DNA of 64,000 nucleotides from Flectonema sp. DT1601 (lineage: Eukaryota > Euglenozoa > Diplonemea > Diplonemida > Diplonemidae): the NCBI GenBank assembly GCA_964019425.1, contig OZ025796.1, positions 806,001 through 870,000 on the forward strand, given 5' to 3'. Positions 10,190 to 19,416 of the stretch are shown here, in pieces (positions within the stretch are counted from its first letter, which is position 1; every line of letters starts with the position of its first letter). The notes under the pieces are model-generated. The model searched no databases and was not told where the DNA came from. It saw nothing but the letters and a program-made list of their open reading frames with translations. The translations under genes and the position numbers were made by a program.

Positions 10190-12896
10190 CTAGGAAGAGT
10201 TACCGTACCCAGCTGTGCTTAGGTGGGTAGTGATCAGATGCTCAAAGGCTTCTGCTCTGGTCTTGTCTGCTTCTCTAAGCATCGCAACCTTTACAAGTGC
10301 TTCAATGAATTCCTCGAAAACCAAATCTTGGTCAACAGTGATGCTGTACTTTACATTAAAGTTATCAGGTCCGCACACAAGAGCTGAGAGTGCTGATTTT
10401 CTATTCCGACGACGTTCTTCCGCATCCATATCCTCTTGAATTCCAACTACAAATGAAGACCTTCTGCTGGACATTACGTCTCCAGGTATTACTGGAGATG
10501 GTGTGCGGGATTGACATGTTATTGAATTAGCTGCTGTTTTTGTTTTATTTTAATTTAGAACTTTATAAAAACAACTTTATAAAAATCGTTAACAATAACA
10601 ACAACAACACACCTTCTACAGCAGAGTTGGGTCGACTGCTTTTCGTGAACTCAAACTGATCGCGGAATTCTGAAGACTCTCTCGAGCGGGCTTTCTTCCT
10701 GTCAGACTTCAGGTTTCTGGATTGCAAGACACTGATACTCATTCCACGTTGTGTTGAAGCAGCATGCGAATGACTTGCGTGTAGCTCTCCTTCATTTCTA
10801 CCAAACTGTTCTACAGAAGGAACTGACAGTAGTGGAGCTGATACTTCAAACAACTGAAGCACACTTTGCATTGAGAGATTATCATTTAATATGTTTGTTT
10901 CTTTTAGAAGAGTTAGAAACTGTCTAACAGTGACTACCGTGTCATTTTGATGTCTCTTTTGATAAACATCAAGACCTCGATAACATCTCTTTGAGTACAA
11001 ACTAAATAACATTCGAAGGATATCATTATGAGATGTGATCACATCCTCTACTCTTGAGGACTCACTTAAGAAGTTAGAATCTGTTGTTGTTCTAATGTCT
11101 GACTGTAGGCACAGTGTTAGCTTATCAGAGAGAGAGAGAGTTGGATGCATTCGATATTTTGCGTTGGCAATTCGGACTATCGCTTCTGTAAATTCCCTAA
11201 AATATAAATACGCATTTCCTACATGAATATCATTTGAGGTAGAGTACCACGGACCTGGAGTTTGATTCTGCACGCTGCTGTGTCTTTCACTCTTTTTCTT
11301 ACCTCCTTTACTACTTGTTCCACTTGCTCTTCGTAAACTTTGCTGAACAATTGACATTCTGTGTGTTCGCGATGGCTGATGTGATAACATGCTGGCGGGT
11401 ACGTCGACTATTTTTGATTTTCTTCTCATATTTATTGCAGAGCCTTGGTTAGGTTCAGTTGGAACAGGTAGGGAAGCATCCACAGTCCCAGACGGAGTGT
11501 TTAGATTCACAGATTTAGTATCGTCACATCTCTTTTCATTAAAAACTGATGCGCTCTCAACCGAAGCGACATTAGCATTCTGTCTTGTGTATGATGAACC
11601 AGACATTGAACCTAATCGAGGAGCACCTGGTGGTGGTATCGGATCAAGGTGAACAAGAGCTCTCGCATGTGGCTGACTATGAAAGTGAAGGAACACTCGA
11701 TCTAAATCAGCTATGGTGAGGCTTCCGTCAGCTGAGACTAGATTAGTGTCTTTCGAAAGCCTCCAGAACTGCAACATACTCATCGCAGTCAGATGGTCTT
11801 TTCGACCCTTCTCAGCACCAACACCACCAACACCAGAATAGTGATTATAAAGCCTTCGTAATTCCCAATAATGTCTTGAGATGAGGCAGTCAATCTTTCC
11901 AGCTGTTTTCTTCTTATCCGTTTCAGCTATTAACAAGTCATCGATATGGAGTGGAACAAATCTACACACAGACGGCTGCTCTGCGGGTTGCATAGGCTGC
12001 AAAGGTTTATCGTCCACAAACTCACCACAATAAGACTCACCGCTATGGAGGAGGTAGGTACCTTGTCCGTGCTTAATATTATCTTTCCATTCTCCCTCGT
12101 AGCGAGAGCCGTCGCTGTAGCAGAAAAGTCCGTGGCCGTGTCGGGTATTTGCCTTGAATGTACCTTTGTAGTAATTAGCTGTTTCAGTTGAGTTGCCGCT
12201 GTAGAACCAGTGAGTACCGATACCATCCATGTTGCCATCTTTCCAATCTCCAGTGTACTGTTCCAAGAGATTGTTGTTTTGAAACCATTTCATAGTTCCC
12301 GTTCCGTGACGTTTGTTGTCTAACCAATCACCATCATAGATAGAACCTGATTTATAACGTTGCTTTCCCTTTCCTGTTTTCCTATTCATCAAGAATGCTC
12401 CTTCGTAATAAGACAGACTGCAGTAGTGTAATATACCAAAGCCGTGTTTCTTTCCTTGATTCCAATCACCAACATATGATTCACCTGTCGCCTTTCGGCG
12501 ATATGTCCCATTTCCATTTCTTACTCCATTTAATAATTCTCCTTCGTATGTGTCTCCACTTTTGTAGTGGTATGTTCCTTTTCCGGTTAATCGGTTTTGG
12601 TGAGTCTCGCCTTTGTATCGTTGTCCGTCTTGCCATTGGATCTCTCCCTCTCCATTAAATAAACATCCACTGTAGGAACCTCTATATTGATACCCGACGT
12701 TGTACTCTCCTTGTCCGTATCCTTCAAACTCTCCATTACTGTTTAGTGAACCACCGTAGGCATTCATTACTAATTTCATCATTTCGGGGTCACATGGTCG
12801 TTCGAGACCAGGAGGTTCTAAAAGGGAGTATATATCAGACGGAGGTTGAGGTGGACCCTGAGGTACTGAATACCACGTAATGTCTGGTCCTAACAT
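10190..12896 (-). CDS. MORN-repeat protein with C-terminal EF-hand-like segments, two exons (875 aa)
   Basis: Exon 1 is 10613-12896 and exon 2 is 10190-10533, joined across a 79-nt intron (10534-10612, GTGTGTTG...AAAAACAG, phase 1). The join gives ...NSAVEAANSITCQSR..., rescuing a 94-codon open frame that would otherwise look like a separate gene. Residues about 50-300 hold roughly ten MORN repeats of the form YxGxWxxGxxHGxG, for example YEGEWKDNIKHGQGTY. Further on, YLYFREFTEAIVRIANAKY and, in exon 2, LVFEEFIEALVKVAMLRE are two copies of a similar helix, an arrangement seen in axonemal MORN proteins. MORN repeats bind membranes or build cytoskeletal scaffolds. A flagellar or cortical role is likely but inferred. 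Confidence 0.88.
10534..10612 (-). other. Cis intron of the MORN gene
   Basis: A 79-nt GT-AG intron. It opens GTGTGTTGTTGTTGTT and closes ATAAAACAAAAACAG, so the 5' end is T/G-rich and the 3' end A/C-rich, and the two ends are partly complementary. There is no pyrimidine tract before the acceptor. Phase 1; removal restores one frame across both flanking open frames. Confidence 0.85.
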
Positions 12897-13279
12897 TTTC
12901 TGTTAGGATTCTGTTAATACAAAGTAAATAGAAAATATGCGTTTCGAGTTACTCAGAAAAATCTCCAGTTCATACGTTTTCCTGATTAGAACGAAATGAA
13001 GATGAACGTTTTCTTGTTTTCTAAAATAATCAGGTAGGAGGACCTCTAAGCGCAAAAAAGTTTTATTCAAAAAAAAAAAAAAAAAAAAAAAAAATAGAAA
13101 AACTACTGCGCGAGTAGTACAATTGTCCAGGAGGAGGGAATTTAGATCTATGGATTAACAAAAATAGGTTTTGACAACTAAATAAAAATAAAAAAAAAAA
13201 GACAAAAATATGTAGCAGTTTTAATACAACGAAAAGAAAACTATTTTAGTTTTTCAATTCATAAGGTGGGCGTTACTTT
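12897..13279. other. Intergenic with long T run on minus strand
   Basis: Contains an A run of about 25 at 13070-13094 (T on the transcribed strand) about 175 nt upstream of the MORN gene start, a plausible pyrimidine tract for trans-splicing or polyadenylation coupling. A second A run is near 13190. Nothing else seen. Confidence 0.6.
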
Positions 13280-13996
13280 TTATTTCTCATTAAAAGGAAT
13301 GTTAGTTCTGACGTACATAAATAAATCTCCTGAGTGGTCAGTCCACTCAACGTCTCCAGCATTCCATTTGAATTTTGTTTTTTCAAAGTATTCAGTAGCA
13401 CCAGTGTTTTCACTATCTGGCATTAAATCACGCATTAGGAAAACTCGAGCACCAGGCTTGAGGCGATAGAGTTGACCAAGCATAAAGGCGTTTACCGTAA
13501 TTGGAAATAAAAAGTTTGAACACCAGAGTATGTCAGTGTCAGAGGTAATAGCTGGAAGCTCTACTCTAAGATCACCCTCAACATATTTGATTGTCGGCTG
13601 GTGCAGATTAGATTCTGATCGGAAGGCACGAAATTTTGATTCTGCTTCTCGCGCGACATCAAGATTACACTTTGCGATTTCAATTCCAGTACAGCGACAT
13701 CCAAAACGAGTTGCAACATGAGCTATTATGTTACCAGTTCCACAACCAGCATCTACAAAGTGATCACTAGGTTTTGCATTCATCATTTTCATTACTCTAT
13801 CAATAAGAGGATCAAGTGTATATTTTGGACACTTCGCCCATCCCAGCATCTTTCTCTTCTTTTCACAGGCAGAGTAAACAGCAGCTTTCATTGCTGAGAT
13901 TTCCTTCACTGTTGGGATTTTATTCTTCTCCTTCTTCAACTGCTTGCCGCCGATGCGGGTGACCGAATCTAATGAAAGGCGGGAGGCTCTCACCAT
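13280..13996 (-). CDS. DOT1-like SAM-dependent methyltransferase (238 aa)
   Basis: A complete open frame from the ATG at 13996. The class I methyltransferase core is clear: motif I HFVDAGCGTGNII (about residues 79-91), the acidic end of strand 2 CTGIEIAKCNLDVA (about 102-115), GDLR (about 141), and LWCSNFLFPITVNAFMLGQL followed by LKPGARVFLMRDLMP. The NxxF-type block followed by a Leu-rich helix and a KxGARV turn matches DOT1 (H3 K79/K76 methyltransferase) better than FAM173-type lysine methyltransferases, which share the fold. Euglenozoan DOT1 enzymes are compact like this one. The lysine-rich N-terminus (KQLKKEKNK) could bind nucleic acid or direct nuclear import. The methyltransferase call is firm; the DOT1 assignment is moderate. 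Confidence 0.7.
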   Translation of the reverse strand: MVRASRLSLDSVTRIGGKQLKKEKNKIPTVKEISAMKAAVYSACEKKRKMLGWAKCPKYTLDPLIDRVMKMMNAKPSDHFVDAGCGTGNIIAHVATRFGCRCTGIEIAKCNLDVAREAESKFRAFRSESNLHQPTIKYVEGDLRVELPAITSDTDILWCSNFLFPITVNAFMLGQLYRLKPGARVFLMRDLMPDSENTGATEYFEKTKFKWNAGDVEWTDHSGDLFMYVRTNIPFNEK

Positions 13997-14273
13997 AGTT
14001 TTCTTTTTTTTTTTTTGATCTAATAATTGCTTTTATAAAGTGATTGACACAAAAGTTGAGTTGATATTAAAAGAAGTTAATGAACTAGTGAGATGGGTTT
14101 TTTTTTCCCTTTTTTTTCCTGCATTAGATGCGTAGCTGGGGGGAAAAAAAAGGCAATATAAATATTTCCAACAATACAAAACAAAATCATCAAATCGAAA
14201 CATTCTTTTGTTAGGACTGCACAGCAGCAAACACTACGGTGGAAAAACAAAACAATTAAAACAATAAAAGGCA

Positions 14274-14417
14274 TCAAAACATCCTTTTGTAAAATTGTTC
14301 ATTCTCTGCAAAACAGACTGTCACATGTTGCAGTTGGCTTCTTTCAACTAATAAAATGAATAGACTCCCTGCATTCGGAGGACGTGACTCTACAAGATGA
14401 GTACGGAGTTGTTCCAT
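14274..14417 (-). CDS. Possible small protein (47 aa), uncertain
   Basis: This open frame begins with the ATG at 14417, 48 nt after the stop codon of the upstream gene, and has balanced protein-like composition (MEQLRTHLVESRPPNAGSLF...). The frame is open further upstream to a TTG but lacks another ATG. An AG (TTTCGTAGACAG) overlapping the stop of the upstream gene could serve as a trans-splice acceptor. It could equally be one exon of a larger gene whose partner exon I cannot place, or a 3' UTR. No family recognised. Confidence 0.3.
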   Translation of the reverse strand: MEQLRTHLVESRPPNAGSLFILLVERSQLQHVTVCFAENEQFYKRMF

Positions 14418-14464
14418 AATCTGTTCTTCCAAATTAAAGTGAGTTGAATCGCTCAACTGCCTGT

Positions 14465-15547
14465 CTACGAAATCGGAGCAACAAAGTTCAGAGATCCTCG
14501 GACTGGTTGCTTTACTGGCCAGTCACCAATATGAGTATCCTTTGAACCATTGTAATAAGACTTATCACGTTGATTCTCAAATACAGACCACGTTTTATAC
14601 TCAACAGCAGTAGCTGTTGGGATCGCACGCATGTAGTCTTCGAACTTTGTGTTTCCGTTTCCTTGAAGAATTCGATGTGGACTTGGAGTAGGATCTTGAG
14701 GATTGAATCCCATCGTTGATTGAGCTTTGTGAGGATGGCGACCCATAAACTGAAGATGGTCATCAAGTAAGTTATATTTCTCCTGACTACGAAGTTCTGG
14801 GTAGTACGCTGGATTCGCTTTGTGCATACCAAATGGAGATGGTCTGTTATTCCAAGGCCCGTGATCAGATCCAGTTTCAACTTTATCGATAACTGCTCTA
14901 CTCTCAGCGAATAGTGGCAGTTCCCATCTTGGGGGAGATGGATGTCCTTCTGTAAATCTACTAATTGGTAACTTCTCTAGTTTTAGGTCTTCAGAAACGT
15001 AGCTCGCATCGTTCATCCGACAAATCTCTTGAATCGCATTATAGACATCAATACAATTCTTATCCCACGTACTTCTCATTAGTTTAGCATGCCAGTGATC
15101 TTGCATACCCCATGTCATTAATCCTTGTATTGTAACGTAACCTTCTGCTTTCTTTGTTTTGTAGTGAAACATTGAAGGGCGTGTCCAACCTTTGTCTTGG
15201 CACTGTCGGAAGCTGAGTATCGGTCCTAAATTATCCATTGAACCGCTGTATGGGTTTCGAACTACTGCGTCAGCGTTTCGAGATATTAGTAACCAGTTGG
15301 TTAACTTTCCCTTTCCTGCTGCTGGGTACTGTCCAGGGTTTAGTCTTACTCCGCAAAGTCGATCACGTAGTTCAGATTCATCTTTCGGTATTTGATACCA
15401 TTCACCATTACCTGGTACGAACCATTTTGGGAAAGTCTTTTCATCTGTCGCATCGAACCCCTCGTGACCCTTATCAGGTCTAACACCTCCTCTCCATAGT
15501 GCAGCTGATCGCTGTGATACACCAGACACTCGTCTGGCTATTGACAT
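14465..15547 (-). CDS. Probable mitochondrial protein, unknown (360 aa)
   Basis: A complete open frame from the ATG at 15547. The N-terminus MSIARRVSGVSQRSAALWRG has Arg, Ser and Ala and no acidic residue, as in mitochondrial presequences. The body is rich in Trp, Pro, Asn and His with short conserved-looking motifs such as WFVPGNGEWYQIP and GLMTWGMQDHWHAKL, and no membrane span or known domain. This composition is reminiscent of lineage-specific subunits of euglenozoan mitochondrial ribosomes or respiratory complexes, but that is only an impression. The gene itself is well supported by length and composition. Confidence 0.7.
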   Translation of the reverse strand: MSIARRVSGVSQRSAALWRGGVRPDKGHEGFDATDEKTFPKWFVPGNGEWYQIPKDESELRDRLCGVRLNPGQYPAAGKGKLTNWLLISRNADAVVRNPYSGSMDNLGPILSFRQCQDKGWTRPSMFHYKTKKAEGYVTIQGLMTWGMQDHWHAKLMRSTWDKNCIDVYNAIQEICRMNDASYVSEDLKLEKLPISRFTEGHPSPPRWELPLFAESRAVIDKVETGSDHGPWNNRPSPFGMHKANPAYYPELRSQEKYNLLDDHLQFMGRHPHKAQSTMGFNPQDPTPSPHRILQGNGNTKFEDYMRAIPTATAVEYKTWSVFENQRDKSYYNGSKDTHIGDWPVKQPVRGSLNFVAPIS

Positions 15548-15660
15548 AGTTCTGTTTTACTTTTCCTATTTAAGTATAATTTATAAAAATAAAATCATAA
15601 TCTTCTTTTTTTTTTCCAATCACCCATGCGATCGAAAAAACAAACATAACGGCAGAAGTT

Positions 15661-16461
15661 TCACAATCTCGCCTTCTTCCACACTAATTTCTCAAGAATA
15701 GAATCAGTATTAATAAAGGGAAGATGTTTAACAATTGGAAGTAATCTCAACTTAGGCGGTAAGTAGACTCGACGTGATTTTTTTAATACAGCAGCAAATA
15801 TCTTATTAACCACACTATCTAGAGTCAGCTCTGAAGAAGATCCCGTGTGAGCTACCGGAGCGTTAGTTCCTGAAGTCATTCCCTTGGCACGTAAATTAGT
15901 ACCAGAAACACTTACGATAAATACTTCTGTCAAAGTTATTGTGTGATTTTTATCCGCAACGAGAGTCTCACAAAGTACATTTAAAGCTGCCTTCGATGCG
16001 CAATATGCCGCCCGTCCCGGAAGTCCAACCAGCCCAGATGCGGAATTAATTACAACCAAATGTGATTGTGACATATTCATTAACGGTAGTAGTGTTGTAA
16101 TTACGTTGAGGCATCCGCTAAAATTAACAGACATCATTTTATTATAAATTGCCATCGTTTCGGGAGTACCATCCCAGGCACTACCATTCAGTTGATGACC
16201 ACCGATACCAACAGTCAGGTATACTAAATTAATCATTCGTGTACCCATTGCTTGTACCATTCTTCTACAGCTTTCTAAACTAGTTATGTCTGTAGGTATG
16301 AGTTGGCAGCCCCGTCCTCCAGATGCTTTTGTCTCCATGTCAGCTTCTATCAAATCGTTCTTTGTTCTCGCTGCGAGGATAACTTCGTGTCCCATTGCCG
16401 CATGTTTAACGGCCAGTCCTCTTCCAATACCAGAACTCCCACCAATAATAATTACTCTCAT
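15661..16461 (-). CDS. Short-chain dehydrogenase/reductase (266 aa)
   Basis: A complete open frame from the ATG at 16461. The nucleotide-binding glycine motif GGSSGIG is at residues 7-13, the catalytic serine region INSASG at about 139-143, and the catalytic YxxxK as Y153-CAS-K157. The usual NNAG motif is replaced by LTVGIG near residue 82. AAR after strand 2 (residues 30-32) suggests NADP preference. Length is normal for a classical SDR (about 250-280). The C-terminus (SRRVYLPPKLRLLPIVKHLP) resembles membrane-associated SDRs such as the DHRS7 and 11-beta-HSD-like groups and 3-ketosphinganine reductase. Substrate cannot be read from sequence. Confidence 0.9.
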   Translation of the reverse strand: MRVIIIGGSSGIGRGLAVKHAAMGHEVILAARTKNDLIEADMETKASGGRGCQLIPTDITSLESCRRMVQAMGTRMINLVYLTVGIGGHQLNGSAWDGTPETMAIYNKMMSVNFSGCLNVITTLLPLMNMSQSHLVVINSASGLVGLPGRAAYCASKAALNVLCETLVADKNHTITLTEVFIVSVSGTNLRAKGMTSGTNAPVAHTGSSSELTLDSVVNKIFAAVLKKSRRVYLPPKLRLLPIVKHLPFINTDSILEKLVWKKARL

Positions 16462-16767
16462 TGTAGTGGGTCTTATCCTGGTATAAAATATATGACTAGT
16501 TGATGTAAGTAACTTTACTCTCTCTCAGTTGTGTAATGTTGTGTGGTAATCTGGGTAAGGAAGAACATGTAAATAAGAAAACTAAAACAAAGAAATAATA
16601 ATAATTTCTTGACTCTCTCACAGAGAACACTCAAATAACGAACACTGCAGTCGTAAATAATACAAAACTGCACACTGTCAGCTGAAGAGAAGCGGACAGA
16701 GGGAATTGCTTAACAAATTAAAGTCTTTATATAAAATAGTAAACCAACAGTCGATTGTAGTACCTGT
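16462..16767. other. Intergenic
   Basis: Short AT-rich gap between the SDR and the three-exon gene. No gene or notable structure seen. Confidence 0.5.
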
Positions 16768-18818
16768 TTAGTCTCCACCGACTTCAGTCTTCTTAGCAGT
16801 AGTTGGGAATCGATTCACAGTTCTAAATAAGTCACCTTCTTGTAGAACAGACTCGAATTCAAGTATTGGTCTTTCTGATAAAGGTTTCGACTGAGGTAGT
16901 GGTGTTGATTCTTCCCAGAGTGCTTCTGGTACAGTTGGCTCTTGTGAAAGTTGTAAGATATTCTTAAAAGAAGAAATCTTAGGAACTGTCGATGTAATAC
17001 TCTCTACTGGAGTATTTAAACAAGTTCTTTCAATAAGAAGTTGCTGTACCTTTGCAGGTCTCGATTTCGAATCTGCCTTACGCAACGCTGCCATTTCTGT
17101 TATTGCTACAGATGCTCCTTCAAAAGGCTTTGCAGGACATCCAAACTTCTTCCAAGTATTCCAAACAGCTTCTCTAAAAAATTCTCTTTTAGTGATTTGT
17201 TGTCCCATTATTTTACCATTGCGATCTTGTCCAAGTGATCCTGCAATGTGGTTTTCTATTGTAGTAATTAATGACCAAAGTTTTGTTGCTGTTTGATGAA
17301 TCTCACGTTGTCTTGCATGTGATCTTGCTGGGGCATAGTTTGATAGCTCATCCAGGCATTTCATTAATATCGAACTTACTGATACTTGAATAATTAATAA
17401 GATTGATAATCTCTGTTTACTATCTTGTAATGACATTACTGCTGACTCTCCAACTGGCATTCGGGGAATATCAATCGTATTTGGAATGTCAAGTGGTGGA
17501 TCGATTGTTGTCTTTGCAGCGAATTGCTTACAATTCAAATAGCTGTCTTTGATGGCAAGTAGTAGTCGTTGAGCCTGTTGTTTTTTATTGTAATTTACTT
17601 ATACTTTACTTCACACCAGATGATTATAATTACATACCAGTCCATGAACTTGGTCTCCCACCGTTGCGAGAGTCTCACCTGTCTCTGGAATACTTACTAA
17701 TCGTTGAGAGAGTGCCTGTTTTTTTTTTTTTTTTTTTTTTAAGCAAAATACAAACTGATGACTACGAGGGGTCTGGGTAGCCCGCATCAGTAAGGACCCA
17801 ATCGCGAAGATTGTAGTTTCATAGTATTGGCTGGAAGTGATCGACTTCCAGCCTCCACCTTGCCCAGAGGCTAACAGGTTGTAAACAACTAAAGAAAATA
17901 AAAGAGAAATGATCTGGGAGTGTGGGGGGAAGGTGAAAAAAAATAAGAAATCTTCAGCAGCTAAGAAATTAGCTGCGAAGAAGGCAGCGCCAAAGAAGTT
18001 GAAGAAGCCAGGCTCTTAAGGCAAGTATGGAAAGAATGGTAGAACACAGTGAAAGCGAATCAGAAACAGCGACCGGTGAAAGTGTTATTATCAAAAACTT
18101 TTTGTTTTCTTCACAAAATCTAACAACATACCTGGAGGTCTCTAATATGCTTTGCTACCGCATCAGTTGGTAAACTGTGATCTTTCTTTGATCGAATATG
18201 ACTGAAAGTATCAGTGAGCTGTTGAGGATCAGGTTGATCAAATTTCTTTGCGAAGTTTAAGTTTTCATTCTGACGAAAGACGTGTTTTAATAAGACGCAG
18301 GCATCATGACGGATGAACCCAACGCGGGCATGGAGAAGTTGAGCCTTACCAAATACTTCAGGTGATAACAGACACCTATGACGAATAGTCTTTGTAGCAC
18401 CAAGCATTCCTTCAAGGAAAACAGTTCTTGAACGAAATGGGATTACTCTACACAAATCAATAACATGTTGTTGATGCATGTAATCAACAACCTTCTCAAG
18501 GATATCATCAGGAGCTATGTCGCTGAGTTCATAATAAAGACTGTAAGGGAGATGTGACATTTCTGTTCCCAGGGATGCTTCTATTCCACTACCTCCTTTT
18601 CCTTGAGCTACAGCTACCGCTTCGTCCATTACTTTCTTAGTTCCTTCCCAACCACTCTCTGTTACTGCTTTTACAATATGCTGCTTCCATATACAAAGTA
18701 TTTCTGCTTTCTTTGATGCTGTTGATGCGGGTCTTTTCTTTGGTGCTTCTTGAGGAGCTTCCCCTTCGGGGGTGTTTCGCTTACCACCACCGGCTGACTC
18801 AGGCGGTTTCCCAGACAT
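16768..18818 (-). CDS. Three-exon gene, unknown function (523 aa)
   Basis: Exons are 18132-18818, 17638-17715 and 16768-17574, separated by introns of 416 nt (17716-18131, GTATGT...AAAACAG) and 63 nt (17575-17637, GTATGT...AACAACAG). All junctions are phase 0 and the middle exon encodes 26 residues, giving ...HIRDLQ-ALSQRLVSIPETGE ... DQVHGL-AQRLLLAIKDSY.... The N-terminus is Pro/Lys-rich and disordered. The middle is helical (MHQQHVIDLCRVIPFRSRTV...). The C-terminal half carries another helical region, then a Ser/Pro-rich tail. No family recognised. Both flanking open frames end at exact GTATGT donors, so the model is strong despite the unknown function. Confidence 0.8.
17764..17877. other. 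GC-rich, hairpin-forming block inside intron; candidate structured RNA
   Basis: This stretch is much more GC-rich than the rest of the intron. It contains a perfect 9-bp inverted repeat (GGCTGGAAG/CTTCCAGCC, 17829-17853, 7-nt loop), a CAATC/GATTG hairpin, and a GGGTC/GACCC pairing. It does not match rRNA, tRNA, U1-U6, SRP or 5S sequences that I know. On the minus strand one frame reads NYNLRDWVLTDAGYPDPS before a stop, which could be a decayed coding fragment instead. An intronic snoRNA or a captured retro-fragment are the two options I would test. Confidence 0.3.
17909..18019 (+). CDS. Lys/Ala-rich mini-ORF (36 aa) nested antisense in intron, doubtful
   Basis: ATG to TAA on the plus strand, opposite to every gene in the window. 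The last 25 residues are Lys/Ala-rich, with SSAAKKLAAKKAAPKKLKKP near the end, like the tail of histone H1 or some ribosomal proteins. Such a composition is unlikely from random AT-rich DNA. It is too short for a complete H1; an in-frame stop at 17882-17884 blocks extension. It may be the 3' end of a retroposed copy (the frame ends in a natural-looking TAA) or a genuine micropeptide. Confidence 0.25.
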   Translation: MIWECGGKVKKNKKSSAAKKLAAKKAAPKKLKKPGS

Positions 18819-19416
18819 ATTTATTATCTCTCTTAGTCGAGCAAAAAATAGTAATTTTTTTTTTCCCCTTCAACAATTAAAAAAAAAGATTGCCAAAACG
18901 TAGTATCCGTATACAATACAGATAAGGCAGACCTCTTCCACACATACACACCATTACAAAGACAGCAGTATTTGCGCAGAGTCACATACGCCGTACGTAA
19001 TGAATACATTATTTTATCGTTAGAAACGCAACTAAAAACTTAAAACAGATTATGCAGGAACAGCACATGTATTTGTACAAACAGAGTACAAACCGTAAAG
19101 TAACTTATGTTATAAAACCGACTAAACGACTCTTCTTATTTCAAGAGGAGCAAATAATAAATAAATCGAAGAAGAAAACAAAATCTAACAAAGGCGGGAG
19201 AGGTTTTTATTGATAATAAATATATTAATCTCGTAGTGAGCTGATGACTTGCGTCTACCTAATAATTGAAATCAAACGATATGTTCTACAGACAAGTTGG
19301 TAGGATCTTAATCTGATTTGTTTAATGCGTCACGTGGGGGGCATCACAGACCCATTTCTGGATCGAAATTCCAATTATACTCGAAAAAAAAAATAATAAT
19401 AAGGGTAGAGCTACAT
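18819..19416. other. Intergenic
   Basis: About 600 nt of AT-rich sequence with a T run at 18852-18864 and A runs near 18880 and 19385. No coding frame of protein-like composition on either strand, and no structured RNA recognised. Confidence 0.55.

Larger units (their letters stand above)
17716..18131 (-). other. 416-nt cis intron with unusual content
   Basis: GTATGTTGTTAG donor; acceptor is a run of about 20 A followed by ACAG. It is several times longer than the 57-85-nt introns elsewhere in the window (except PRPF4). Its middle carries a GC-rich, hairpin-forming block (17764-17880) and an antisense Lys/Ala-rich mini-ORF (17909-18019), each listed separately. Confidence 0.75.

Noticed and set aside
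10190-10474. A separate 94-codon gene
   Set aside because: It has no own acceptor context and joins in phase to the MORN gene through a 79-nt intron, supplying the C-terminal helix of that protein.
17764-17877. A tRNA, 5S rRNA or spliceosomal snRNA in the intron block
   Set aside because: None of the conserved internal promoter boxes, loops or Sm-type sites I know for these RNAs is present.
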